This document shows, piece after piece, positions 1-12,800 of a stretch of DNA of 30,506 nucleotides. Origin of the DNA: Bigelowiella natans CCMP2755 (lineage: Eukaryota > Cercozoa > Chlorarachniophyceae); NCBI GenBank assembly GCA_000320545.1, contig ADNK01001817.1, positions 145,001 to 175,506 of the forward strand. Direction: 5' to 3'. Each line of letters begins with the position of its first letter. Within the stretch, counting starts at the first letter, position 1. Under the pieces are notes generated by a model. It saw nothing but the letters and a program-made list of their open reading frames with translations, made no database searches and was not told where the DNA came from. A program made the translations under genes and the position numbers.

Positions 1-80
1 TAAGTTTTATTTTGTTGTGGATAGTATCATTTTAAAAGTGTTGAATCAAATGAATGATCTTGTACTGGTAATATTTTTAC

Positions 81-222
81 CATTGTAGACTGCCGCAGAC
101 AGTGAGACAGAAACGGAAACGACAGCCATCTTAGACCTTTTGGAACGCACATCACGTCCTGAACCATCGGCATCAAGCACTCCGACACCTGTGAAATATT
201 AATAATAATAATCATAATAATG

Positions 223-256
<34 letters not shown>

Positions 257-289
257 CTCAGTTGAATTAGAACTGTAGTAGTAGAAGTA

Positions 290-322
<33 letters not shown>

Positions 323-705
323 TAAGGCACTGCACAACCTTTCCCGGACTCAATCTTCCAAAAACCTCTGGAACGCATATAAGGTTTGAGGTAACCATAT
401 CGACCATGCGTGTTGACATCATGCCGGCCTATATAACATACATAGCAGCAAGAGGGAAGATAGAGAATTCACCCATACCACTCAATACAAGTACAGAAAA
501 GAATCACCACCATCAACAACAGTCTGTATGGTATCGTGCTAGTAGCAGCAGCAGTAGTAGTAGTAGTAGTAGTAGTTATAATAGTAGCATGTTCTCCCTT
601 GCACGATGAATAAACTGTTAATAAAGTTGTAGAAGTAGTAGCTGTGATGATAATCATTCATTCATTCTCCTGTGGTACCCTCCGTCAAGCACCAGCGTGC
701 AACAG

Positions 706-737
<32 letters not shown>

Positions 738-1023
738 CACCTTTGCAGGAACGATGCCTTGCCAACCGAAAATACCAAACGGCTGGTTCTCCCACACCCT
801 CAGGGGCAATCCTATAGACATCATCATCAATCCTTTAGACATCATCATCGACAGAGCAAAGCGATTGGTGTTGACGCACTATACGACACACACACACGCA
901 CACACTCTTCTAGGTACAAAACATGTGATCAATAATTAATGTTTGTTTATTTATATGCGAAATGTTATATTTATACTCACAAGATAAATGTATATAAATA
1001 AATATAAATATATGTATATTATA

Positions 1024-1064
<41 letters not shown>

Positions 1065-1441
1065 GTAATATATGTTGATGGGTTACGTAGCACGCACACC
1101 TCTCCATTCGATAGGATAGAAGATCATTTGAACGGCAAGCCAGTTAGTAATATATCTATGGAGGTGATGAAGGCATTAGTAACGACGAGTAACGAGGGTG
1201 ATGATGATGGATAACGATGATGTCACGATAATGATGAAATTTATATTGTTCCGTCGTTTCCAAGGACGCTGCTGCTGCTGCTGCTGTCTATTCTATTCTG
1301 TCTGCAACAATTTTGTTGTCCTCATCTACCATCACTTTTATTACCCTACGAGTCCAGCAATTACAGGTATAATCATGTAGGACAACGGATTTGCCTAAAA
1401 TAGTAATGATATTAATGATAAGTCGTCGTTGGTCGAGTTAT

Positions 1442-1481
<40 letters not shown>

Positions 1482-2200
1482 CAGGAGCAGCAGTATCAGC
1501 AGTAGCAGGCGGCAAGTAGCATAGCATAGATGTACTACTTAAGCAAGCGAGTAGCTGCTCAGGATGATCTACATCCGTTAACTACCATAAATCGAGACTT
1601 GGCTGTGGCGAATAACCCCTGCTGCTCATCATTTGTTTCCTCGAAGACCGATAAAATAGTGCTGCTGCTCCTGCTGCTTTTAGGCCGCCGTTGACGATGA
1701 CGACGATGAAACTTTCTTAATCTGTCTAAGGATGCTGCTGCAGGAAACCGGAAAAGGAAGCCACGAGCGTCGTCTCGACGGTTTCCAGGTTCATGGTCAA
1801 GGAGGTTCGGTGCATGGGCTGCAGTACAGAGAGCGTTCCTACCACTTACAGCACCAACACCAAATACAACCTTCGTACTTATTATGCTGCTCCTGCCTTT
1901 CTCGTCTGTTGTATCTTCGAGATAGAGACATCTACCCCTCCGTCTTCTTACTCCCACCCGAAGTGGAAGTCCACCACTCAGAGGAGGAGGAGGAGGAGGA
2001 GAATAAGGACGATTATTAGCAACGGGGGTTATCATGGAATTCCACCTCCCTGCGGCTTCAATATGAATAGAAGCAGTAGGACGTAAAGACAAAAGGCTCA
2101 TACTCCGTCTTTGTCCTCTCCCTTGGAACGTCATAAGAACTATTACCACAGCAATCATCATCAAACAAGGAGCACCCTTGCACAGGACTGTATCCTTCAT
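81..2200 (-). CDS. DUF445-family membrane protein, probably plastid-targeted (3' end outside window)
   Basis: Multi-exon minus-strand gene. My exons are 2200-1586, 1394-1345, 1155-1100, 811-741, 428-339 and 188-81, then a GT donor with the rest beyond the window edge. Intron phases agree at every junction (0, 2, 1, 0, 0), giving 330 residues so far. Exon 1 has a signal-peptide-like stretch (CLMMIAVVIVLMTFQG) followed by a basic, Ser-rich, transit-peptide-like region. That order fits the bipartite plastid targeting of algae with secondary plastids. The conserved core begins in exon 2 with the membrane segment MIIPVIAGLVG, then YITNWLAVQMIFYPIEWRG, then LPLRVWENQPFGIFGWQG-IVPAK and AGMMSTRMVDMVTSNL-EVFGRLSPGK. 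This order of motifs (Gly-Tyr-x-Thr-Asn-Trp-Leu-Ala, Phe-x-Pro-x-Glu, Gly-Trp-Gln-Gly-Ile-x-Pro) is what I know from DUF445 proteins of cyanobacteria and plastid-bearing eukaryotes, whose function is unknown. The family call is strong. The first 205 residues are not recognisable and could hide an intron. The start is the first ATG of a frame entered through a GTG one codon upstream. Confidence 0.72.
201..322. repeat. (TAA)n and (TAG)n trinucleotide tracts
   Basis: A run of ATA/TAA units (about 201-253) is followed after about 20 bases by GTA/TAG units (about 279-322). Both lie inside an intron of the DUF445 gene, between its exons at 428-339 and 188-81. Confidence 0.8.
704..737. repeat. (CAT)n microsatellite
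   Basis: About eleven CAT units that begin just past the donor of the DUF445 exon 811-741, inside the following intron. Read as protein on the plus strand it would give polyhistidine; that frame is spurious. Confidence 0.8.
1023..1056. repeat. (TA)n microsatellite
   Basis: Alternating TA of about 34 bases in an intron of the DUF445 gene. Confidence 0.8.
1443..1478. repeat. (CA)n microsatellite
   Basis: About 18 CA units in the first intron of the DUF445 gene. Confidence 0.85.
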
Positions 2201-2558
2201 CACTCTAAAGCCCTTGGGGTTTTACTAGGCACAGATCCCAATTCAATCCCCGCGACCCTGTAGTGGTCTGGCGTTTCTCCCAACACCCCGATGAGCGGAG
2301 GGTGGGGGGGGTAAGATTGTTGCACAGTGGCCGTGTATCGTTCTTTTGTTGTTGTTGCCAAAATACTAATTCCCCGGTGGTGACACCGAACACCGGGATT
2401 ACACGGAGAGATCCAGCACCTTGCCATTACAGGTGCTGCGACAAACAACACTGAAATTTCTACGCTTACCATTCAGTGTTTTTCGACTGCGACAACCCGA
2501 TTCGAGCAACCCCTTTCGACCAACGGATCCATTGTGGACTGGGCGAGGGGAGCGAACG
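2201..2558. promoter_or_regulatory. Divergent intergenic region between the DUF445 gene and the helicase gene
   Basis: About 360 bp separate the two predicted start codons, which face away from each other, so both promoters and 5' UTRs must lie here or in unseen upstream exons. The stretch holds a G-run near 2300 and a plus-strand frame that stays open from about 2421 into the helicase exon without an ATG before 2559. I see no convincing TATA box or repeated operator. Role inferred from gene orientation only. Confidence 0.4.
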
Positions 2559-4805
2559 ATGAGCAGGGGGGGGCAGAGAAAGGTGATGATGGGATTCGGT
2601 TACGGATTGATGATGATTGTGTCATTATTCGGAACCGAACGGAGGGTTGTCACCAGGGATGATAACGATTCATACCTCTCGATGATTCTTCCGAATAAAT
2701 GCTTAAGAGCGACGGCGAGGCCAGCATCTAGCAGATTAAGAGTTGGTGTAGGCTTGAAAACGAGGAATAGCCACGTTACTCCTTATAACCTTTTGAAATC
2801 TCGCATAGTTTCACGGCTGCAGCTTCGAGGAGGCGCGGGAATTGGAGAAAGCACTAACACGAATCCGGAAGAAGACGATTCGTTGAATGCAATGTCCAAC
2901 AAGCAGGCTGTAGCTCGATTGGTGGCCCTATGCGAAAAGGCAGGGGTTCCACCACCTTCAAGCGATATCAAGGCTCTACGAATACTTTTGAAATCTCGAG
3001 GAAAGGGTCGATGGAACGTGTATCACGCACTTGGTCTCGTGGCTCGGGAGGAAGGCATAAACCTTCAGGAGCAACAAGTTGCCTCTGATAATCATTTCCC
3101 ACCGACTATCAATGTAGGCGACACCCCCGCCGTATCCGGAGCAAAAGTCGAGCTTGGGCAGAATGCTTCATGCTTATCCTCCTCCTCCTCCTCCTCCTCC
3201 TCCCTCATTGCTAACACATCTCGCCAGGCGAGTGGTGTTGACGATAAACTGGCGAAGAAGTACTTCGTTGCTCCGCCGAATGCAAGCCCTGCAGACCTCG
3301 CTGACTTTATGTGTAGGATCTGTCGTGAGTTGGGAATTGAGATTCCCGATACTAACGTTGAGGCAAGGGCAAAGTGTGGATCTGCTCTTCTCGCCACTCG
3401 CAAAGAAGCCAATCTCACAAATATTAACGAAAGTCAAATAACACATCTTAATTCTGATCACTTCAACCCCCACCACCACCACCACCACTTTCATTACCAA
3501 AAAGGATCAGCATCCTCATATTATCATGATCGTCATTATCACATCAGGTAATAACTACATAAGCGGTGAAGTCGTCGATATCTTCGCTGCACTTTGCCTG
3601 TTGGCCAAGGAAAGGGCAGAACAAGCAGGAATGAGCGCTGAATCCTTCGTTCGAGATGCAGCGCAAAGAGCAGAGGCTGTTCGTATGCGAGTGAGAGAAG
3701 CAGAGAGAGAGATGATAGCCCAGGCAGCAAGACAGGCATCACTTCTAGCCTCCAAGGAGGTTGTTCCCAGACTTGACGAGCATCAATCTATAGAGGGATT
3801 TCTTAGTAAACTCAATCAACAACAACGCAGGTTAATGCTTAGTTACGTAGTTACTACAATGGGAAAAGATGAATACAAAGAAGGAGAAGAAGGAGAAGAG
3901 AAGCCGAACAGGGAGAACAGAGAGGGGGGAAGGAGATAGAGGAAGGAGGAGACAATAGAACGGATTTTATGCAATATATTATGGCCAAAATCCTATAACA
4001 GAATGGAGTTTTTCATTCATGAATAGTAGCGTACAGTCAAAACTCTGTTATGATTTTGTTCGGAGAGGGGGCGGTTGTAGCAGCAAAGACGTTGTGAATA
4101 ATCGACCTGATGCATTGCTACTATTGCAACTACTGCCACTACCACTACTGTTGCTGTTTTTTATCATCTGTTCTCCAGAGTCGTGACAGCTGGGAAAGGT
4201 CCATTGCTCGTTGTCGCGGTATATTATTCGCATGCTACACCTACTGATCTCGATCACTACAACACACACATACATCCATGCATGCATACAAACACATATC
4301 CGGCTTTTGTATATGAACGTGAGGAGCATATATAGCTGCAAGCCTCGTCTGAGCAACGACAGCAGGCAGCATGCGCTGTTTGTGGATAACAAAGATAACA
4401 ATTACAAGACAACCATATTAAACGACGACGACGACGATGATAATGATGATGATTATGATGAAAACGCTGCTGCTATTGATGAAGCATTTTGTCGTTCGGA
4501 TTGAGTAGATTGTCCGTTCAATGATTATCATTCCAACTTTATAAATTACCTATCACATCATTAAAAAATGTAAGTTTATCTATAAAGTAAACTCTGTCAT
4601 CACCATCATGATTACAACTTACGGCTGCCATTGATATCTCCAGGGTGCAGGGACTGGAAAGACGACGACACTCGTCTCCCGTGTGGTAGATATTTATGCA
4701 TGTGCGCGTCTGTGTGTATTTCGTAGATACTAAAGCTAGTTGGAAAGGTGATTATCGGCGATTTGACGAATAAAAGTTGATTTCAAACTAGTGCACTCAT
4801 TACTT

Positions 4806-4839
<34 letters not shown>

Positions 4840-7230
4840 CTTATCCACTCAATATCTGATTTTGAGGTTTTCTTAGGTGTACCTGATTCGTTTTCGGCAC
4901 GTAAGACCTGAAAATATTCTGCTTCTTACGTTCACAAGGAAGGTGATAATGAAGAATAACGACGTTACCTGTAGTATATATTTTCTGTTTTGCTAGCCAT
5001 CAATATCGAGGAGAAATAGAAATGATACTCTATCGATGCTTCCCTCATCATCGTAATAAAATATGACCATCGTTAATTGTGTTTTATTTAACTATGGATC
5101 CTATTCAAATCATGTAAAGGCATCAGCTCAAATGCTGTCAAGGGTGAATCGTCTTCTCCCCCCTTCTCTGCAGGTTGTGCGGCTTATTTATACCCTCCAT
5201 AATGGGATTATGATAATGATGATAATGATGATGATGATGATATAATAGTGTGGCTGCCAGCAGCTATTATTCTTAATTACAGGAGATAAGGACGTCTAGT
5301 ATATTGTCGGCATTTCTATTGAATAATGCGCTAGAGCACATTTTTCGAAATGAAAATCTGCTATCTTTAAACCAGATTTAGCCATTTTGACCATAATCAT
5401 CATCATCATCATCATTTTTGTATTTGCTTCCTCCTTCCTGTTCCCCAGGGCCGCGAAAGACGAATACAAGGAGGTCAAACCCACACTATTCTTGATAGAA
5501 AGTCTATGGTATTCGTAAGCCACCGTTTGATAAGATGAGACCGATTCTGTGCACCTAACCTAGCTTTGTGTATGTGTGTGTGTTATTAATTGATTTGCTG
5601 CTGTATACTACAAACAAGGCACTTTCCATGCTTACTGCGCTGCGATCTTGCACCAGTACGCACAAGCCATCGGTATCCGAGCAGGTCGGTTGCTGTATTG
5701 ATTCACTGATAAATATCCTATTCTGTGTGTGAGGAGAAAGAGACAGAGAGAAAAGGGGGATAAAGAGGAAAACGAAGATTTACTACTACTAGTAGTAGTA
5801 GTAGTTGCTGTAGTAGAAGATTATGGCAATTGTTTAGCATGTTGGTGGCCCACGGCCTGGCATGTACAAAATGATGATACTGTATAATAAGTACTACATT
5901 CATTAAAAAGGCAAGAACACTGCATTCCATATAATACATGCAATACTGTGGTTTTCTTCTTAGAAGCTCAAAAACTGAAACATTATATCTCATTGTGATG
6001 ACTACCAACCACTGCCCCTCCCCCCCCAAAACCTTCCGTCCAAAATGCAGCTTTCACAACTCTAGACGATGCGGATCAAACGCAGGTGCGAGTGCCTTGA
6101 TCTTGTGATGGCGTGAGGAAACGAAATGATTTTGTTCGTACATATTCTATCTTCCAATTGCTACTACCTTTGTTTCCTTCATCTTCTCCTTCTCAATACT
6201 ATACACTACTACCTTTTTGTTTGCTTGCTTACTATTCCATAGGTGATGAAGGATGCCAAGGAGGCCTACTTAAGGTAGTTGTCGTTCGTTGTTAGGACAT
6301 ATAATGATGACCAATACTGCTGTCTTGTCGCTCAGCAATGTGTAGTGGAGACATTATTTCTTTATGATGTAGTCCTGATTTTCGTATATACAATGATATG
6401 CACTTCTCTTTTGTCGCTGCTGCACATTGTATTATTTAAAAAATATTAAAAATAATCGATTTTCTGTACCTCTCTCTCTTTCTGTCTTTCTCTTTCTCCA
6501 ACCCCCCTCGAAGCGAAATAGGCGTATACGGCAAAGAGAGGAAGAGGAAGAGGGAAGGCAAACAGTTTTTTTCAGATAAAGCTCTTGTGGGGTGAGTCGT
6601 CTACCACTTGGTGATTATTTGCGATTAGTCAATAATGATTACCTTCAAAATAGTATATATTACTCGAAAAAAGTATCGAATATAACTCTGCTATTGGTAT
6701 GCATGGAAGAGCATAACAAGCATTGCTGCTGTTTCTTAGCGTGTGTTGATATATTATGCAAGTCATCATTTGCAACATCGAATAGGTTCATTTCGCGGGC
6801 TGCCGATGTGAGTAGTTGCAGTATTATAAGCAGCAGTAGTGGTGTAGTGTCAGTAGTAAGTAATGATAGTAGTAATAGTAGTAGTAGTAGTAGTAGAGAC
6901 GTCATTTCAGAAAGAAAAATGATCTTTTCAAGAGTTATTTTTCGTTTGGTTTGATGGGTAGCTTTTGGGTATTATCATTGTGTGATGAGTTTATAACTAA
7001 TATTACTATATATTATCATCCAAAGATAATCATCTGCGTATTAGCATCGACACATTTAATCGAGTGCTTCAAGCTTGTACTGTATTCATGCTAATGTTAT
7101 AATATTCACACGCACACACACACACGCACACACACATCCAAGGTACCCACGATAAGCTTTGAGCAGCATGTCAAGGAAGGGTCTGGATTTCACGATATCA
7201 TGAACGAATTTGGGTCAGATTCATCGGCGA

Positions 7231-7269
<39 letters not shown>

Positions 7270-7755
7270 GACACACAGACACGTTTGAAACACTCGTACA
7301 ACCATATATCCACCATTCAAACGCCGCGATGGTAAGGATTTGGACAAAAGTGGATTTAAGTTCCTTGTCACATCGCCTCTCAGTCAATAATTTTTCCACC
7401 TCTTTCTCTCTCATTGTTTTTTTTTTCATGATTGAAGAGAAAAGGAAGGAAGGATATATTAGGGTGGCTACTCCTCCGGAGTATAGAGACATTTTTGTGG
7501 TTGGGTGTTGTTAAAATGACTGACAAGAAGAGAGATGATCAAATATCTTTCTCTTCTTCCTCTTCCTCTTCTTCTTCCTTTTGTTTTTCCTCTAATTAGT
7601 TTTAATGAGACAGAGCTGCTTAATCACGTCAAGGCAATCCGTCGAAAGTACTAGTAGTATTCGTAGTAGTAGCAGTAGTAGTAGTAATCACTTCATCTTC
7701 ATTCTTTCCTCATATATCTTCCTCTGATAAACATTAAGTTCGTGTATAGTATACA

Positions 7756-7817
<62 letters not shown>

Positions 7818-8610
7818 ATATAATTTGGTGGCGCCGAGAAAAAGATGACAAGTTGATCATAGATGTAGCACCATTAGAGGAAGATGAGTATTGCCATTGA
7901 TTCTGCCTATCATCTGCTGCTGCTATTGTCGCGTCTATTACTACAATAGATATGAGGAAATAAAACAGCTCTACAACTACCAAGGTAATACTATTCCTTT
8001 TACTACTACTCTAGTAGTAGTAATGGTCCTAGTAGTATACTATCGAAAGAAGAGGAAGAAGCATAATGACGTCTAATCAATCAAATTAGAGTAGCTGCAA
8101 TGAACACCTCTACGTGTATCATCAAGCACAGAATCACTATGTATATATCGATTCGTAACACAACCACCCACCCACCATAGATTACAGCGACCTGCAAGTT
8201 AATGTATTAAGGCTGTTTGCGGAGAACCCTGATATTGCCCGACAGGTATGTTATTGTTTCACTCACTCATTCATTCATTTCCCAGCAGCAGCAGCAGCAG
8301 CAGCAATAGCAGCAACAAGTGTGATTGTACTGCTGCTGCTGCTTCTTAACTGCTCTTGTTCTTCTATGCTGACAGGTAGCAAAGGACGTTGAACACTGCA
8401 TCTGCGACGAGGTGCAGGACACCAACATTCTTCAGTTTAAGGTGGCATTACTAGTAGCAAAAGCAGCGAAATCCAGAAGGAACATCGATCTTTAGCGCGT
8501 ATCCTTAGTAGTTTTAACCTCCCCCCGTACATCCTATTACTAACACACAAAAGCCATCTCATCATCTTGAGTCTCTTCCTTTCCTTTCATCATTATTCAT
8601 CGTGATCATG

Positions 8611-8651
<41 letters not shown>

Positions 8652-9312
8652 TGCAGCAACTTGCTCATCAACTCCCCGTACATAAATCCCTTTATTCACG
8701 ACCACTACTACTACTACTACAAGCCACTACAACAAGCTACGGCGGTTTTATTGTTATTATTTCGTACCCAGTTACTGACACATTTTGCGTCTGTCCACGG
8801 CAATATGTTGGCGGTGATATATTAAAAAATAAATAAATAGCTAGTATGAGCAGTAGCATAGTAATAGTAGCGTCTACTTCGATTGTCTTGCATATAACTG
8901 ATGGGAGGAAGAAGAGGAAGAAAATGAGATGAAGAAGGAGAATAAAAAGAAAGGGGGCGTTTTGAACACACCTAAATATGTCAGTCTTTAGGCCTCGTTT
9001 CCCCCTCCTTCTCATCCTTTGCCTCCTACCGTGCTAGCGAGCTTCAAGCTCAATTCTTGTCGGACTATAGCCTATTCATATTGTTTTTCTTTTTCTTTTT
9101 CTTCTTGGTTTTTTGTTTTCTTGCTGTTCTTGTCACCACGCAGGTGGGGGATCCCGATCAGAGCATCTATCGTTTCCGAGGCGCTCATCCTGATAACTGC
9201 TTTGATTTCCCTTCAATATTTCCGGGGTAGCGAAGAGAAAGAAGAGGGGGGGGGGAAGGGGGAGAAAACACATATTATCAATTGAAAGAGTTATGAAATG
9301 GACGTCGGTTTC

Positions 9313-9344
<32 letters not shown>

Positions 9345-9789
9345 CATTATGTCGTGTGTACGTAAATGGTCAGAAGGCTTACATAATTATAAGTACGTTT
9401 TAGATATCTTCAGCACAATATTTAAACGCATCATCATCTGAATGGTATGGAAGGTGCACAATCATGAAGCTAGAGGAAAACTACCGAAGCACGTGCATGA
9501 TCCTTAATGCGGCCAATAACCTCATCAAGACCCTGGCAAAGATGAGGAGAGATCGCAAATCATCTGAGGTAGGAAAGAAAGAACAAACAGAGAGAGAGAG
9601 AGAGAGAGAGAGGATGGGGGAAGGGGAGAAAACACAAGCACAGTGTAAATGTCGATAATTTATGTGCAGCATAAGATCGTTGTCATTCTCATTTAAATAC
9701 AGCCTCTTTTTCTCTAAATGTTTTTATGAGGAGTCGCCACATCAAGTGATGAAAATATGAATGTGTTGTATTTATACATCTCGTCGTCG

Positions 9790-9820
<31 letters not shown>

Positions 9821-12800
9821 GTATCGTCCAATTTCCAGACGATGATAGTCAATGCCGATTCGTACTCAAAGAAGCTCTTTAACCCGAGAAAACCTACTGG
9901 ACCGAAGGTAGTAACTCGAACGATGTATGTATATATATATATAATAGAGAGAGAGAGAGAGAGTGTGTGTGTGTGTGTGTGTGTGTGATCTCTATTAAGT
10001 CGTCGTTTGTTGATCACGGCTGCTTGCTGCTGTTGATGATGATGAGGTGGAGGTCGCAGGGCTACACAACGAGAAGGAAGAGGCTAAATTCATCTTCCAA
10101 AGGGTATTTTGTATGCATGCTGTCGTAATTAGTGAAGGAAGAAATGATACTTCTGGGGTGGGGGGTTAAAGAGGAGGAGGAGGAGGAGGGAGATGTTAGA
10201 GATCACACGACAGTATTTGGTACATGAATTGTTGATCAGATCCTAGATTTGAAAAGCCAAGATGTTCCGCTCAACGAAATCGCCGTTCTATCTCGCTTTG
10301 GAAGGTGTGGTGAATATGGGGGAGTTAAGGGGGGGGGGGAGGGGGGGGACAAGCAGTTGATAATGGACACTCATCTCTCTATCGATACCAGCTTGACGGT
10401 GAGATATGCGGATTGTAATGTTCTTCTTGTTTGTTCCCTTCTTGTCCGCAATATTTTGCCTACGAATGACGACATTTGAAAAAATAGGGACGCTACGGTG
10501 TCGCAGCTGGAGAAACTCTTAATAACCGAGAAGCTGCCCTACATTAAAGTCATAAGAATTCACTACATTTATGTACATGTACCATGCACACATACAAACA
10601 CATTCAACTTAGACTTTTACATATTAATATATCCCTTTTGAAAAAGGTCGGAGGTGTAAAGCTAACCAACCAAGCTCATGTAAAGGATGTATTCACCATC
10701 TTGAGGGTGCTGGCGAATCCTACGGATAGATCTGCTTGGCTGAGACTCATTTCCATTCACAAGTAGCAGTAGCAGTAGTAGTAGTAGTTGTTCTTGTTCT
10801 TGTAGTGATGTCCTAGATCGATTGGACAAAACAAACAAAGCAACATCAAATAATTATACTGTAGGAGGCCAACCCCCCCCCCCCTTATTAGCAGATATAC
10901 CAAAAAGCATGCACAATACAACCCCTCAAACAACCCAAAATAACACAGAGGATATGGACCTAAAAAGGCCGCAGCTTTGGCTAATGAGCTGTCCCAGGTG
11001 GTGGTGCTAATAGTAGTAGTTGTTGTTGTTGTAGCCAGTGTTTCCTCCTGACCTACTGTTTATCATAATGTACTTCTGTTGCCTGTCGTCTGTATATATC
11101 AAGAGCAGTAACACATCCGTTCATTTTCGTACTGTCTGTATCGTGCTTCTGTTCCTCCTCTTTCCCCTCTTCTTCACCTCATCATCCCACTACTACTTTA
11201 TTTACCATTTCATCAGTTGGGAAATTCGGCCTTCTCTTCATTAAAGAAGCAGCCCCCCCCAGGACTTAATAGCACAGTTGCATTGCTCACAAAATACGCT
11301 TCTTCTTCGTCAAGTCAGGTAAATGGACATTGTATTTACCTTCCCACCTTTCGTTAGATCTGGCATCTTTCTTTCTATCCCCTCGGATTTTTCCCTGTAC
11401 TATTCTTTTATTTCCATCCTTTTCTTTCCACCCCCCTCCCCCGCTGGGTGAGGTTATCGTTCGTTCATCTTCATCATCATGATCTTCATCATCCTCGTAT
11501 GTATTACAATATAATAACGACGAAATGATTCTTTTTTTTTAAGAATAAGCTGAGCATTACGATTTTGTTAATGTCAACTGGAAAATATTGTGTGATGATC
11601 AAAATAGGATGCATCATCACCATCATCGCCTAGACACTACGATCCTCTGGAAGACATTGGAGGTGAGGAGGGGGAGGATGATGAGTGTCGGGTTGGACTG
11701 GTTGGCGAAAGCTCTCTTGAACTAAAATTGTCATCGTTGTCATTGTCGTCATCACTGTCCTTTTGAATTGCCAGCCAATCCAAGCGACGTATATGAAGAT
11801 GCTCTGGAATGGTACACTCCGTTGATTGCTTCAAGGTCATAGTCGTAGCAGTAGTAGTAGTAGTAGTAGTAGTAGTCAGTACAGTACGTATTACTGATGA
11901 CTGGAGAGAATAATTAATGAATACTTGGAGGATCAGAAAGTATACTTCTTTTCAAACAGGAAATAATAATATACAGCTAAACAACTACTTGCCTTCCTCC
12001 CCCCACCCCGTCCATCAACTTATTACGTTATATATATTGTCCGCTTGCTGGGGTTGTAGGTTCCCGAATGATTACGATCGTCGCCTTAAGATGCTCAATG
12101 ATGAGAAAATGAGCATGCATCAGGTTTCAGCCCATTCGTTTTAACATCCTGAGATCATGATACCTTCTTTTAATCTTGCAATGAAAATCATAATTAATGA
12201 GATCCCTCTATATTTGTTCCACCGACGGAACAAATCCCAATGTTATTACCCACCATCTATCAATTGTCGTCACTATTTTGAAATCTGAAGGAGACCGTCT
12301 TGTTTCTTTCTTTGGATGTTGCCTTGTGCTAGTTTCATAAGTCCCTTCTCGCACTTACAGCCTCAAACATTAGCAGAAGGCGTATATACTTGTATATTCT
12401 TTGCATATGTGCATCTTCTAATTTTCTCCAAATTATAATCAAATTGTGTATATACTATCTGTGCGTGGGTATATGATTTGGGACAGTTCGATACGTTAGA
12501 GGAGGCAATTAATCAATATGCCCTCGATGCGAATCGAGATGAAAAGGTATGGAAATTAGATTTTAACTGATACAGTTGGATTAATTGCGTACAAAAACTG
12601 GTGTGAGTCTTGGAATCTATGTAATTACGTGTGGATTATAGAAAGAGATAATGCTCTCAGAAATTATGGTGATGTTTTTATGCAGGGTTTTAATGCTACC
12701 GAGGAGTTTCCTCTCGTATTGAGTACTGTGCACTCCGCAAAGGTGCTACTGCTGCGGCTGCTGCTGCTGCTGCTCGAATATCTGTACATATTCCATCTGT

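Noticed and set aside
200-325. Possible CRISPR-like or satellite array
   Set aside because: Units are 2-4 bases long with no spacers, so these are ordinary microsatellites.
704-737. Polyhistidine or polyserine reading frames over trinucleotide repeats (also at 541-575, 8610-8649, 9787-9818, 26276-26300)
   Set aside because: They arise from microsatellites and most lie in introns of genes supported by conserved motifs.
1732-2086. Plus-strand frames opposite the first DUF445 exon
   Set aside because: Shorter than the minus-strand frame, which joins in phase to a DUF445 core; no conserved features on the plus strand.
3842-3939. Continuation of helicase exon 2 as coding sequence up to the stop at 3939
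   Set aside because: The sequence after 3830 becomes a Lys/Glu/Arg low-complexity run, whereas splicing at 3830 to 4179 restores the helicase Q-motif and the strand before Walker A in phase.
5474-5522. Extending the 25-nt helicase microexon to a later donor at 5517
   Set aside because: The longer exon ends in phase 0 and would break the GGTFHAYC motif in the next exon; the 25-nt version fits phase and motif.
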